NCBI GenBank assembly: GCA_038030265.1
Contig: CM075943.1
Coordinates: forward strand, 3,038,001 to 3,102,000
Direction of reading: 5' to 3'
DNA length: 64,000 nucleotides
Source: Corythucha ciliata
Taxonomy: Eukaryota; Arthropoda; Insecta; Hemiptera; Tingidae
The notes beneath the pieces are model-generated. The model was not told the DNA's origin and did not search any database. It saw only the letters and a list, made by a program, of their open reading frames with translations. The translations under genes were made by a program, and so were the position numbers. This document shows, piece after piece, positions 13,495-24,224 of this stretch (positions are counted from its first letter, which is position 1; every line of letters starts with the position of its first letter).

Positions 13495-13740
13495 ATTCGT
13501 AGTCATCGAAACGTTGTGACCTGTCGGTCACAGTGACAACTAGCTCCGGTGAATTGCAGTCACTGTAACAAAAACCAGTGATTTTGTCACTTAAGTGACT
13601 ACTGAGGGCCTATTCTATAACTTTTTAATGTCACTATCACTGTTTGTTTCCACCCGTCCGTAAATCAACATGTGATTTAATTTGGGGCGGACGGTTGGAA
13701 AAGGATATTCCTAGGAACCCTGAAATCTTACAGGACAGGC
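13495..13740. repeat. foldback region related to the TTA MITE core
   Basis: Contains TTTCCACCCGTCCGTAAATC followed by ACATGTGATTTAATTTGG and the inverted arm GGCGGACGGTTGGAAA. The core resembles the MITE cores at 4050-4095 and 52512-52556. Upstream is a second imperfect hairpin (GTCACTTAAGTGAC). Termini and target duplication could not be fixed, so it may be a composite of two elements. Confidence 0.5.
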
Positions 13741-13950
13741 GGACAGGCCCCCCTTTTTTTTTGAGAGATAACTTAACTTTATTGTACAATTAAGTACTTT
13801 ACAGTTGTGTTGGACAGTTACAATCAATAATAACATGGCACGTGTAGGTTGGAATTAGGTCCATTGACCATACCAACATCAACTTATTGTTAATCGATTA
13901 ATTTCGGATCAGGGAACTTCTTGACCAAAGTTGACATTTTTGTTGTTGTT

Positions 13951-16669
13951 CTACTTCTTCTTCTTCTTGTTTGTTAGCATTAGGGTTCCAATTGTCGGTC
14001 TGAATGATGCCGCAAGTCTTCGGTGAGGACGGGTTGGAGGCAAGTCATGTGGAATTTCCGTAACCAAAGGATTCGCATTACTTTGCATGTTGTTTAGGAG
14101 TTTGGCATAGTTCATAGTTAGAAGATCTTCGACATTTGGTAAGCCCAGGTCTCTATGAATATTATCGTTCCTGATGTACCAGGGAGCTCCAGTAATGTAT
14201 CGGAGGATTCTGTTTTGGAGAACCTGAATTCTTCTAACTTGGGTAGCAGATGCACTGCTCCATATGGGCTCGCATATTGCCAGATGGGGCGTATCAGCAT
14301 GATGTATATGCTTCGCTTGGTATCCAGAGGTAGTGGGGAGCGACTGCCAAGTAACGGTTTGAGAATGTGGAATCTGTTGCGGCACCTCTTGTTAATTTCT
14401 GTTAGGTGTTGGCTGTATGTCAGTCTTGTGTCCAACGTGACGCCTAGGTATCTAACACGCTTAGCTTGTGGGATGTCGCTTCCATTAAGAGAGAGTTGTG
14501 CTTCATCGTGGTTGCGGAGGTATGTAAAGGCCACAGCTTGTGATTTAGTGGGATTTAACGAGATTCGCCACTTGCTTGCCCAGGTATCAATTTTATTGCA
14601 TATAGACTGAAGAGGAGTCTTGGCCTCCAGCATTGTTTTCCCTCGACTGAGATAGGCGGTGTCGTCAGCGAACTGCATGGTTTTCACAGCATCGTCGGTG
14701 GGAAGATCGGAAGAAGAACAAAGGTACAGAAGAGGGCCTAATACGCTCCCTTGGGGTACCCCCGCCTTAATTGGGCGGCTTCGGGATAGGCTACCCTCGC
14801 ACTTTACACAAAACGTTCTATTCATTAGGTTCTATTCATTGAATTACTCTGTAGTAGGTGTCCGGGAGTACTCTTTTCAACTTCATTAGAAGACCCTCGT
14901 GCCACACGCGATCGAAGGCTTTTTCGACGTCGAGAAATATTCCAAGGCAGATTTCTTTGTTTTCATAAGCTTTCATTATCTCATCCGCCACTCTGTGTAA
15001 CTGATGAACGCACGAGTGCCCTGGTCGAAAGCCGAATTGTGAGTGAGGGATTAGTGGTTCAAGAAAAGAGAGAAGTTTGGGAAGAAGAATTCTTTCGAGG
15101 ATCTTTGACAGCATTGACAGTAAACTTATAGGCCTGTAACTTTCTGGCGAATTTTTTGGTTTTTCTGGTTTCTTGATTAATAATACTGATGCGTGTTTCC
15201 ACTTTCTGGGCCAGTAGCCCAATCTTACTACTGCGTTATAGATTTGTGTTGTGAGAACTATAGTTTTTCGCGGCAGGTTCACAAGAAGGGGCTTCACAAT
15301 TAAATCGTCGCCTGGAGCTTTCTTCGAAGAAATTCTTTTTATGGCATTTATTACTTGGCATGTTTTGAAATAGTCGGAAAATGGTGAGAGCTGAAGAGGT
15401 TCGTCAAGTGCACCGAGGACTGAGGTATTAAAATTGGGTTCTTGAATTGAATTTGGAGTGAACTGTTTCTCCAGAATGCTAGATAAGAGCTCTGCTTTCG
15501 CAGCTGGCGTTGTGTACCATTGATTATTGTGTTTAAGTGGAGGGATCCCATCCCTTAATTTGATTAGTGTCCTCGTTTTCCTCCATAGGCTGCCATCTTG
15601 GGTATCGAGTTTAGTAATATCATTTTTTTCTACGAGGCATCGATGTTCGATGAGTGCCATCTTTAACTCTCGGGTTGCCCTGTTGTACGTGGATTTATCC
15701 GCTGGATGTTTTGTTTGATGCCATCGTGCTCTGGCACAGCGTTTGACTCTGAGAAGATCCAATATATGAGATGGCACAACAGACTTGGGAGATGACGTGA
15801 TGGCAGGCCTGGTGCTCGCTTCTGAAGCCGCAAATTTTATTGATTTTGTTAGGGCACTGACAGCCCGCTCAACATCTATGGGAGTTTTAAGAGGTATTTT
15901 CAGGTCTGTTAATTCATTAAGTACTGTTTTGTATTTTTTCCAATCCACTGGGTACTTCAAAAGTGATTGATATGTGGCCTTGTTGTTTGGTTCCTGAAGT
16001 ATTTCCAGAATCACAGGGAAGTGATCGGATGAGAGATCGTGGTCTACCTCAAGAGTACCACAGAATCCTCTTACATTCCTTCAACGTAGAAGTCTAGAAT
16101 GTCTGGGGAATGACTTCTTATGTCTGGGTAATGCGTGGGCTCAGCAGGGCTGAATACTTCTAGTAGTTATAACCACTTCGTAAAATGTACGACCTCTCGG
16201 GTTAACAGTGTTAGAACCCCAGCGAGGGTGCTTGGAGTTGAAGTCACCCCCAAGAAGAAAACGTCGGCGCCCCATTATGTCAATCAACGAAGTTAAGGCT
16301 GTATTAGTTAAATTATTTTCGGGAGCTGAGTAGAAAGAGCCTATTTGTAAGTCTATCCTGTTCAAGTTGACTATTATACGAGATAGTTGTGCGTATGATT
16401 CATTATAGGATGGAAGTTCGTTGTGCGATATGTTTGATTTTATGAGAATCAGAGATCCGCCTTTACGTGTCCCAGATGGGTGGTCGGCGCGGTAGCATTT
16501 GTAGCCCGGAATATGAAAAACAGCTTGGGGGGGTTAGTTTTGTTTCTGTTACCAGCAATAGGTCAATTTCCTTCGAGTCAAGATAGAGTTGGAGCTCGTG
16601 GATTTTGTTTAAAACACCGCGGCTGTTCCAGGTGCAGACTTTTAGTGGTCTAATTTGATGGTTGTTCAT
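13951..16669 (-). pseudogene. Jockey ORF2 (endonuclease plus reverse transcriptase), frameshifted
   Basis: Starts at the ATG at 16669 with VCTWNSRG and LLLVTETKL, the first AP-endonuclease motifs. GGDFNSKHPRWG follows near 16230. Sequence near 16100 gives SPDILDFYV, and near 16035 SSDHFPV, so the catalytic His motif is still present. The RT spans about 15400-14400: YRPISLLSMLSKI, QFGFRPGHSC, FLDVEKAFDRVWH (motif A), GVPQGSVLGPLLY and QFADDTAYL (motif C), then YLGVTLDTRLTY. Frames break near 16460, 16365, 16140, 14836 and 14270. The last frame continues as a C-terminal part to about 13951. The enzyme would nick target DNA and copy the element RNA, but this copy is non-functional. Confidence 0.9.
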
Positions 16670-17933
16670 GGGGAAATCAGTTTGGGAAGGATTTGTGAGA
16701 GGATTTGCAGCAAGTGCTGGATTGTTGACATCAGCGCGTCAATTTTGTTCATTAGGAGGTTTAACGGACTAGATGGAGACTCAGTATTGAAAGGGTTCTG
16801 GAGAGACGAGTAGTTTGAATTTGTGTGCAAAACTTCAGCGAACGAGACGTTAGGGCGTGTTTCTTGGTATGATTTGCGTGTCTGTTTCTCGTTTAGGTTA
16901 ATTTGTTCAATATTATTGTATCGATCGACTCGTGGTGGAAGAGATTGGGGTTTTGATCGTTGCAGTTGGATGTGGTAAGGGCATCCTTTATAGTTCGCAG
17001 TGTGATTCCCTTTGCAGTTTGTGCAAACGGGTTCTCTGTCCGGTGGCTTGGTGCATTCTGACGTAGGATGGTATTGGTCGCATTTGACGCATCGGGGTTG
17101 TTGATGGGAGTAGTTTTTTGTGTGGTTATACCCTTGGCATCGAGTACACTGTACCACCGATCTCCTGGGCTTGGGAGGCTCAATTTTCACCACGCCGTAG
17201 TATAATCTGGTCAAGCTATATATTTATTGATTTTTAGGAGAAGGCTTAAGCCGCCTTCACATGCGAGCTGTGGCAGCTTAAGCTTTGAGCTGTAGCCAAT
17301 CAAAGAGCAGCCCGCCTTTGAATTAATTCTATTTCATTGGATACAGCTCAAAGCTGAGCTTTTTTCAGATCACATGTGAAGCCGGCTTTAAGGTCCACGA
17401 AGAATAGTGGTAGGGGAGTTTTGCTGACGGGGTGAAGTACAGAAATGATTTGGACGGGCAATATCCCAATTCCACGAGCTCCTTTTTAATTTCGTTGACA
17501 TCTGACGAGGGGTGTAGTCCTCGGATGACGACTCGGAAGTTCCGTTCATTTTTCAATTGACATTCGGCGTCCGATCCGTCTAGATATGTGATGGTGCTTC
17601 GGAAGTCATTAACATTTGCAAACGAGAGTTTTACTTTATCGTTCAAGGACTGGAAACGAAAAGTCCCAGTTGCTTTTTCTTTGAGGTATTTTATGACTGA
17701 ATTTATATTGTTTACATTTTTGATGAATATAGGTGGTGACTTCGGCGGGTCCGATTCATTTGCTTTTGTTGAGGATTCATTTGCCATTTCGATCTCCGTA
17801 GTTTGGTCATCGTTTGCTGACTTTTCTGAGAGAGGTGCAAATCTATTTGTAGACGCGAAAGGCGATAAGCTCGAATTGTCTGTACGTGGTATTTTTTTGG
17901 TGGCTGAGAAGAATTGTTATCACCGCTGCCCAT
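16666..17933 (-). pseudogene. Jockey ORF1 (gag-like nucleocapsid), MITE-interrupted
   Basis: ORF1 proteins of Jockey elements bind the element RNA and chaperone it. The upstream part (frames opening at 17933 and 17787) holds an RNA-binding-like region with INSVIKYLKEKATGTFRFQS and a GLHPSSDVNEIKKELVELGY segment. The downstream part (17214-16666) has three cysteine-rich knuckles: CTRCQGYNH, CVKCDQYHPTSEC and CTNCKGNHTANYKGC. The first lacks one cysteine of the usual pattern (Ser in NYSHQQ). The two parts are separated by a MITE at 17249-17387, and there is a stop just downstream of it plus frameshifts upstream. The ORF ends in a TGA that overlaps the ORF2 ATG as ATGA, exactly as in the copy at 33990. 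Confidence 0.85.
17249..17387. mobile_element. 139 bp MITE with TTA target duplication inside Jockey ORF1
   Basis: Termini AGCCGCCTTCACATG and, inverted, AGCCGGCTTCACATG, with longer subterminal complementarity (AGCTTTGAGCTGTA against TACAGCTCAAAGCT). It is flanked by TTA at 17246-17248 and 17388-17390. It splits the ORF1 reading frame of the Jockey copy, so it landed after that copy. The form fits a Harbinger/Tourist-type MITE (inference). Confidence 0.88.
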
Positions 17934-17995
17934 TATCGGGCTCTTCTCTAGATTGTTTCACTTTTAGCCGATGTTTACAATATAAGTAAATTGTA

Positions 17996-18415
17996 ATGAC
18001 AGGAAAACAGAATAAATAAATACATAAGAATGAAATAGAATATAAACTTTTTAAAGACTTGCGTCAAAGGTCACTCGCCGAGAAGATGAATGTGATCAAA
18101 TCAAACTATATGTTTCATCTGCGGGTGACAAAGAGCAACTTCTCCCCTAGACTCAAAAATGCAGATTCAGCGGGGCAGTTGCCGACCACTAGATGCATTC
18201 TGATAGTAAAAATCTTTCAGGATAATCACATTGTGCTTTATCGGCGCTCACTAAAAAAATAACTTCACGGATTTCACTAATGAAAAAAATAAACTTCAAC
18301 GGGATTTGTCGCTCACAAAACGGACATCGCAAGGGTGACATAATTCAAAGACCAAATTCACCGTTTTTGCGCCCTAGAATACCATTTTCGCAGACAGACG
18401 CGGATTCAGTATTTG
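17996..18415. other. low-copy spacer
   Basis: No gene or clear repeat. The right edge (CGCGGATTCAGTATTTGCTC near 18398) matches, inverted, sequence near 38470 and 39270, which mark edges of family III arrays. Confidence 0.45.
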
Positions 18416-19262
18416 CTCAAGAAAGGTGCTAGAGAAATGCTGTGGTTCGCTCTACTAAAACTGGTTTGACAGCCTTTTCACTGCCTAAAAATAGTTAAAA
18501 CTAGCTATTTGCACTATAAAAACGGCTAAAGTAACTAAACTCACGCCCAAAAAAACCAAACTGTCGATTCGCGTTTTGAAAATGGCTAAAACTGGACTTC
18601 ACGCGCCCTAAAAATTGGTGGCGACTGGTGAACTTCTGAAAAGTGTCTAAAAAGATCATGCCTACAGCTCGAAAGTAGCTAAATCGACCATTCGTGCGCT
18701 AAAATTGATCAGACTGGCCATTCTTGAGCCAAATTCTGACCATAATGCGCGCTTTTGGCTTGACGGACTAATCAAGCCATGAAAACGGCCAAAATGACTT
18801 CACGTGTCCTGGAAATGCCTAAAAAGATGGTTCCTTCCCTGAAAATGGCAAAATCGACAATTTGCGCACCATGAATGGTCAAACTTCATGGCCTTGGCTT
18901 GATGGACTAGGTATTTGAGCCCTGAAAATTGCAAAACTGACGATTCGTGTCTTTAAAATGGCTAAAATTACTATAATACTTAAAACCTAGAAATTGCCGA
19001 ATTTACTTTACGAGCTCTAGAAATGGATTACCCCACGAATCGAGCTCTAAAAATGCCTGAACAAGTGACTCCTGCCCTGAAAATGGCAAAATAGACCATT
19101 CGGAGCGCCGAAAACGGCCCCAATTGTTCTCGCCTTGACTTGGGACGTACTGTTCGCTCCTATAACTGGAAAGACTGACTTTATGCGCCCTAAAAATGGC
19201 AATTATAGCTATTCCAGCCTTGAAATCGTCAAAACCTACTTTATGTGCCCTGAAAAGCTGTG
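18416..19262 (-). repeat. ~31 bp minisatellite, family III (reverse)
   Basis: Degenerate units such as GCGCCCTAAAAATGGC and AAAACTGACTTCACG. The reverse complement (GCCATTTTTAGGGCGCG and AATCGTCAGTTTTG) is the unit of the hAT-like element at 37034-39555. The edge module near 18398 is also shared, so this is an inverted relative of part of that element. Confidence 0.75.
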
Positions 19263-19620
19263 CCCAACAAAGTAAAATATCAATTTTGAAGTAAAATATT
19301 CAGTTTGGAGGTAAAGTGATATTTTTGGTGTGGAACCGCAAGTTTCAGGGTAAAATCTTCAGTTTAAGAACGTTTTTGGGATAAAATCGTAAGGTTTGGA
19401 ATTAAAACAGTCAGTTTTGGGGTAAAATGGCCAGTTTTGTATTAACGTCATCAGTTATGGGGCAACACGTCAGCTTTGGCGTGAAATCGTCTGTTTTAGT
19501 ATAAAATCGTCACATTTGCGATGAATTTGTCATTTTTTGTTGTGAAATCACCTGTTTTCAAGGCAGAGTGATCACCAGAGATTTGAAGAATTGTTTGACC
19601 AACCAATTCAGAAACTTCGT
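19263..19620 (+). repeat. degenerate array of GGTAAAATCGTCAGTTTTGG units
   Basis: Roughly 28-30 bp units with GGTAAAAT then CGTCAGTTTTGGGG. They share the CGTCAGTTTT block with family III but have a different remainder. Confidence 0.65.
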
Positions 19621-20090
19621 TGTTTAAAACAACGTCGGTAGAAATGCCAGCGGTTTTCCCTGGTGCCCGTGATAGACAGTCGGAGTTTCCGTTATTATTT
19701 TTATTTATTTATTTATTTTTATTCGCATTAGAAACCACGAAAATACAAAGTAAAAACAAAAACAAAAATTCTAACGTCGTGGAACGCGACCACGTCAAGG
19801 GATAAAGTTATGCGAAAAGGTCCCGCCAAAGGGCAAACTTTTAGCGAAACGTCACATTGTGCGGGAAAAACTCTTTCGAAAGGCCGCGGCACAACGCAAA
19901 ATGCCCCACGGCGGGCAAAACGAAACATTCGGGAAAACACTCGCGTGAATCGCCACATTCAAGGCGTTCATTTACGTGAAATGCAGCGTCAAGGGCAACA
20001 CATAATGCGAAACGTTTTACCAAGAGCTATGTTAAGGTGACATTATTGAATATTTTATAAAAAAAACTCGTCGGTATCACGAAAAAATGG
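19621..20090. other. unassigned sequence, no gene seen
   Basis: Contains an AT-rich simple stretch (TTTATTTATTTATTT near 19697) and a purine-rich open region at 19806-20040 without a recognisable protein domain. The protein it would encode is highly basic and compositionally odd, so coding is unlikely. Confidence 0.4.
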
Positions 20091-21840
20091 GCAACTTCAT
20101 AACGAAATTGTCTGTTTTATGAGAAAACTTTCAATTTTGTAAGGCATCTTAAGCTTATGAGCATAATGGTTGATTTAATGAGGAAATTTTCAGTCTAAAA
20201 GGCGTCAATTTGATGAGTATATTGTCAGTTTGATAAGCTAATATTCAATTTTATGAAGGAAATGACATATTATTGTATGAGGAACCGTCAATAGGTATAA
20301 TGAGAAAATTGCCCTTTTTGAATGAATTTCAAATTTTGTAAGGAAATTGTTAGTTCAAATTGGAAATTGTTACTTTCAAGAGGAAACCGTAAATTTTCTA
20401 GGTATCGTTAATTTTAGGACGAAATTTTCAGTTTCACGAGGAAATATTTAAATTGACCTTTTTATAAGCGCATTGTCAATTTAACGTGGAAATTGTAACT
20501 CTTCCACAATGATTTAGTTATGGTCCTTCGAACTTATTAATTTTGTCCCATGACTAATTGTTAACACAGTAATTGGTGATCGTTTATTTTGGATTTAAAC
20601 TTAGCCCATTATAGCCCATTATACGCGGAAATGACCAATTTTAAGAGTGAATTGTCAATTTTATATGTAAATTATTAATTTTACAGGGAAATTGACAATT
20701 TTATGAGGAAATAGTCAATATTATGAGGAAATTGTCAATTTTATGAGGAAATTGTCAATTTTATGAGGTAATTGTCAATTTTATGAAGAAATTGTCCATT
20801 TTACGAGGAAATGGTCAATTTTATGAGAAAATTGTCAATTATATGAGGAAGTTGTCCGTTTTATGAGGAAATTGTCTCTTTTATGAGAAAATTGTCACTT
20901 TCTGGGGAAATTGTCAATTTTATGAGGAAATTGTCAATTTTATGAGAATTGTCAATTTTATGAGGAAATTGTCAATTTTATGAGAATTGTCAATTTTATG
21001 AGGAAATTGTCAATTTTATGAGGAAATTGTCCGTTTTATGAGAAAATTGTCAATTTTATAAGGAAATCGTCAATTTTATGGGGAAATTGTCCATTTTACG
21101 AGGAAATGGTCAATTTTATGAGAAAATTGTCAATTATATGAGGAAGTTGTCCGTTTTATGAGGAAATTCTCCGTTTTATGAGAAAATTGTCAATTTTATA
21201 ATGAAATCGTCAATTTTATGGGGAAATTGTATGCTTTATAAGGAAATTGTCAATTTTATGAGGAAATGGTGAAGTTTATCAGAAAACTCAATTATACGAG
21301 GAAATTGTCAATTTTTAGAGTAAATTGTCGCCTTTAGGAAGAAGTAATGGTCACTTTTACGGGGAAATTGGCAGTTTTATGAGGAAATGATGACGTTATG
21401 AGGAAATTGTCTACTTTATGAGGAAATTTACAGTTTTATGAAAAAATTGTCAATTTTATGAGGAAATTGTCTATTTTGTGGGGAAATTGTCGATTTTATG
21501 AGGGAATGGTATATGTTACAAGGAAATTGACAATGTTATGAAGAAATTATCAATTTATTGGGAAATTGTCAATTTTATGAGGAAATTGTTCATTCTATGG
21601 GGAAATTGTCAATTTTACTAGGAAATTGTCAATTCTATGAGGAAATTGTATATGTTATAAAAAAATTCTCAATTTTATGCAGAAATAATCAATTTTACAG
21701 GGCAATTGTCAATTTTATGAGGAAATTGTCCATTGTATGAGGAAATTGTCAATTCTATGAGGAAATTTTCAATTTTATTAGGAAATTTTTCAATTTTATG
21801 TGCAAATCGTCAATTTCATGTGGAGACTGTCAATTTTATC
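20091..21840 (+). repeat. 20 bp satellite (GAGGAAATTGTCAATTTTAT)
   Basis: Tandem 20 bp units, dense and well preserved from about 20620 to 21840 (around 60 copies) and more diverged from 20091. Some units are shortened (TGAGAATTGTC near 20942 and 20984) and a block of several units recurs (near 20800 and 21090), showing local duplication. The unit carries a short inverted repeat, AAATTGTCAATTT. Confidence 0.92.
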
Positions 21841-22300
21841 AACGGCCAATTTGGGTAAATTTGCTTGCCATTAAACCAACTTTGCTGGGAGGCCTATTTC
21901 AGTGACCGATTGCGCCAATTTTGCGCACAAAGAACCGTTTTTTGCTGGTTTCACCGTAATTTCCCGGATTTCGCTCGCCAAAAGACCAAATTTTGAGGTG
22001 TTAAAATCACAGCGCTAGCCGTGGGACATAAGAGCTTCCCCTCCACTAGTGCGCTGAAGTTAACTTCATTCGGCGGGGGGGCATATTTTTGCCAAACTAA
22101 TAGTTCACGTTACGTTGAATGTTGTTGTTTGTTTTTTTTTTTTCACTTTTCCGGCCTTTGGGTTTCCTTAATTTTCCAATTATCAGTGATTAAGACCATT
22201 GAAAACTGTGTCTGTCTAGCAACGTCCGGAATCAATCCGGGGCCGGATGGATTCATAATATGGCCCCCTCCGCAAGCTGACTCTGGATCCGCGCCTGGTT
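21841..22300. other. degenerate repeat edge and unassigned sequence
   Basis: Short ~30 bp-like units up to about 22010 (CGCCAATTTTGCGC, CGCCAAAAGACCAAATTT), then unassigned sequence. An open frame from 22021 is interrupted by simple T runs and has no recognisable domain. Confidence 0.4.
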
Positions 22301-22600
22301 GGAACCCCCGCAAAATGTATTTTTGATGTACCAAACCCGCAAAATTGGGTCTATCTGAATAGCAAAATAGCTAATAATGCGGGGTATTTTCAGCAAATTG
22401 GGGGTTTCAAACAATTAAACACCACGAAATTACTTTTTTGAAGAGCCAACACCATGAAATGGATTTCATGCGTTAAAGAGCAAAGCCCGTGTTTGGTTCA
22501 TGGAGGTGAAAAAACTCGCAAATTAAGGTTTTCTGAATGGCCAAATTTCCGAAATTGGTTTTTTTTTGCGGAACTGAACGTTAATAAATTAATTAAACTG
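22301..22600 (+). repeat. ~30 bp minisatellite, family I
   Basis: Units with CCGCAAAATTGG, ACGAAATTACTTTTTTGAAG and AGAGCCAACACC. They match the minus-strand reading of the array at 1-411. Confidence 0.65.
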
Positions 22601-22790
22601 AAGTTTTCCGGACGACGATGGAAGGGCGCATAGCCCAGCACGATTCGAGTTTCGAGAAAAAAATGGCTCCCCCGCGGGATTTGAACCCGCAACGTCTGGA
22701 TTACCAGTCCAGTACGCTGCCGATTGCGCCACGGAGACGCCTTTGGGAGTCGTTACTCCGAGGGATAAGCTAAGCCGTACCTTTCCAACT
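22590..22790 (-). repeat. dispersed unit carrying the tRNA-like sequence
   Basis: On the minus strand the tRNA-like body is preceded by GGCTTAGCTTATCCCTCGGA and followed by TCTCGAAACTCGAATCGTGC and CCATCGTCGTCCGG. The same flanks surround the tRNA-like sequence at 63284-63357 and, inverted, at 63140-63249. The repeated block is therefore longer than a tRNA. It is either a SINE-like family or a duplicated tRNA locus. Confidence 0.7.
22665..22738 (-). tRNA. tRNA-Thr(GGT)-like gene or tRNA-derived copy
   Basis: Minus strand, 74 nt. D-stem GCGC/GCGT, anticodon stem CTGGA/TCCAG with loop CTGGTAA (anticodon GGT, Thr ACC codons), and T-arm GCGGG-TTCAAAT-CCCGC (box B intact). The acceptor stem pairs GTCTCCG imperfectly with GGGGGAG: mismatches at the first and last pair. 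GGT is an unusual Thr anticodon in animals, and the flanks are shared with the copies at 63.2-63.4 kb. A dispersed tRNA-derived repeat is therefore as likely as a working gene. Confidence 0.65.
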
Positions 22791-22799
22791 AAATTGATT

Positions 22800-23520
22800 T
22801 TTTATGGAGCTGAACGTTGTTTTTTTTTTTTTTTTTTTTCAGAGTCCAGACCCTCGAATTTTCTTTTCTGAAGGTCGAAACTCCACAAATTATTATTTTT
22901 CTGAAACTTGCGAAATTGGTGAACGTATTGGTTCGTGACTAGTTCTTCCCCTTTTCTGATTTCTCCACGCGAAACTTTTTTTTCTCTCTCTCTTAGGGAG
23001 CCGGACCCTCAGCGCAATTTCATTTTTGAAGAAATTGAAACCGATAAAATTAATCTTTATGTTGGCCGATCTGACGTTTATGTTGATGTGATGGGAGGGG
23101 GGAACCAATCCCCGAGAAATTGATTTCTAACATACCAGATCCGCAAAATTTTGTTTTTGGACGAGCCCAACCACCAAAATTGCTTGTTTTTTTTTTTTTT
23201 TTTAAAGGAACCAAAGGTGAAATGGGTTCTCGAATTTGCCAAAACAAGAAAATAAGGTTCTGTATAGCTGCCGCATCTGCGAAATTTGAACTTAAAAAGA
23301 GCCCGACCCACGGAATGTCTTTTATAATGGCACGGGCATGCCTTTTTGAACCTTGTGAGCCCGCGTGAAACCAGACAAAATGGATTCTCGAATTTATCAC
23401 ATGTACAGATGGCCGCATAGGGGGGGGGGGGCTGTTGTCGAATTTTTCGCACGTCAGTGGTGTGAGGGAAGGAACTTTTAGCCGCGAATGAGCGGTCTTT
23501 CTCAATTTTCTCCGTTATAA
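22800..23520 (+). repeat. family I array and associated unit with G/T homopolymers
   Basis: Diverged ~30 bp units (CCGCAAAATTTTG, ACCACCAAAATTGC) with T runs at 22820-22839 and 23189-23203. The segment 23330-23430 (CTTGTGAGCCCGCGTGAAAC, GGATTCTCGAATTTATC, GATGGCCGCATAGGGGG) recurs at 27595-27680, so it is a dispersed repeat. Confidence 0.65.
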
Positions 23521-24040
23521 TTAGCACTTTTTCTCACGTTACACCGCTTTTCCTTATACGACGGTCGGTAGGCTACTGCCTACGACACCGCTTAACAATT
23601 GACATTTCCCCATTTTTTTATGACCCATAATGGTTCAATTACATTATCGGCAGCCTACTCTATCAACCCAAAGAAACAAATTCCAGTGCCATAGGGTGCC
23701 GGGCGCTCGCAGTCTTCCCGACTTTGCTGGTTAAAAGTTCGTCCAAGCCCCTTGTAAAAAAGATTCCAAAGTCGCGAAATGTATGCAAATTAGTTAGCCA
23801 ATCAGCTATAGATACTAAGTTGATGATTAAATTTGTTTTCAATTCTCTTCGGCCTTTCGCTTGTAACAGGATTTTTCTCACTCCTACTCACCCACACTCG
23901 CTCACGCACTTGCACACGCCCTCCTCACTTATGGCGTATAAAATGAAGCGACTTATAAGCGCGAGAAAATATTTATGTCTTAATTATGTTCACTGTTATT
24001 AACTTTCACTTTAAAAAGTTAATTAGCATTAAACGAGTTA
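23521..24040. other. low-copy sequence, no gene seen
   Basis: No repeat or coding domain recognised. It ends at the MITE at 24041. Confidence 0.45.
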
Positions 24041-24221
24041 AGGTGCGTTTACACTGAAGTGTCGCGCTACATTCATTGCTTGTCAGACACAAATTTCCTT
24101 GGTGTAAACACAAACTTCCAGAAATTTGATCAGAAGTTGTACAGTCAAAAAAACAAATGACTGACACTCGCCACATTTATGTAGCGGCACAAGTGTCGGA
24201 CACTTTAGTGTAAACGCACCT
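24041..24221. mobile_element. 181 bp MITE with TTA target duplication
   Basis: Perfect 15 bp termini AGGTGCGTTTACACT, inverted at the right end, flanked by TTA at 24038-24040 and 24222-24224. Inside are further inverted pieces (AAGTGTCG... against GTGTCGGACACTT) and a TGTAGCG motif. Same TTA rule as the MITEs at 4004, 17249 and 52456, but the terminal sequence is different, so it is a separate family of probably the same superfamily. Confidence 0.88.
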
Positions 24222-24224
24222 TTA

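Larger units (their letters stand above)
13754..17995 (-). mobile_element. near full-length but dead Jockey-type LINE
   Basis: Minus-strand element, about 4.2 kb. Order from the 5' end near 17995: ORF1 (gag-like, zinc knuckles), then ORF2 (endonuclease, RT), then a 3' UTR with AATAAAG about 20 bp before a short A tract (T run at 13754-13762). Both ORFs carry frameshifts and stops, and a 139 bp MITE interrupts ORF1. The protein sequence is close in layout to the younger copy at 33851-36965, so the two belong to related Jockey families. The 5' boundary is approximate, and no target duplication was found. Confidence 0.85.

Noticed and set aside
13951..14000. simple TTC repeat as an independent microsatellite
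   Set aside because: It lies in the 3' region of the Jockey element and belongs to its tail or C-terminal codons.
14155..14610. 151-residue plus-strand frame
   Set aside because: It is the antisense shadow of the minus-strand Jockey reverse transcriptase.
20620..21840. CRISPR-like regular repeat
   Set aside because: The units are directly tandem with no spacers, and the context is eukaryotic.
22021..22326. possible 101-residue protein
   Set aside because: It spans a long T run and a repeat edge, has no recognisable domain and no splice context that I can support.
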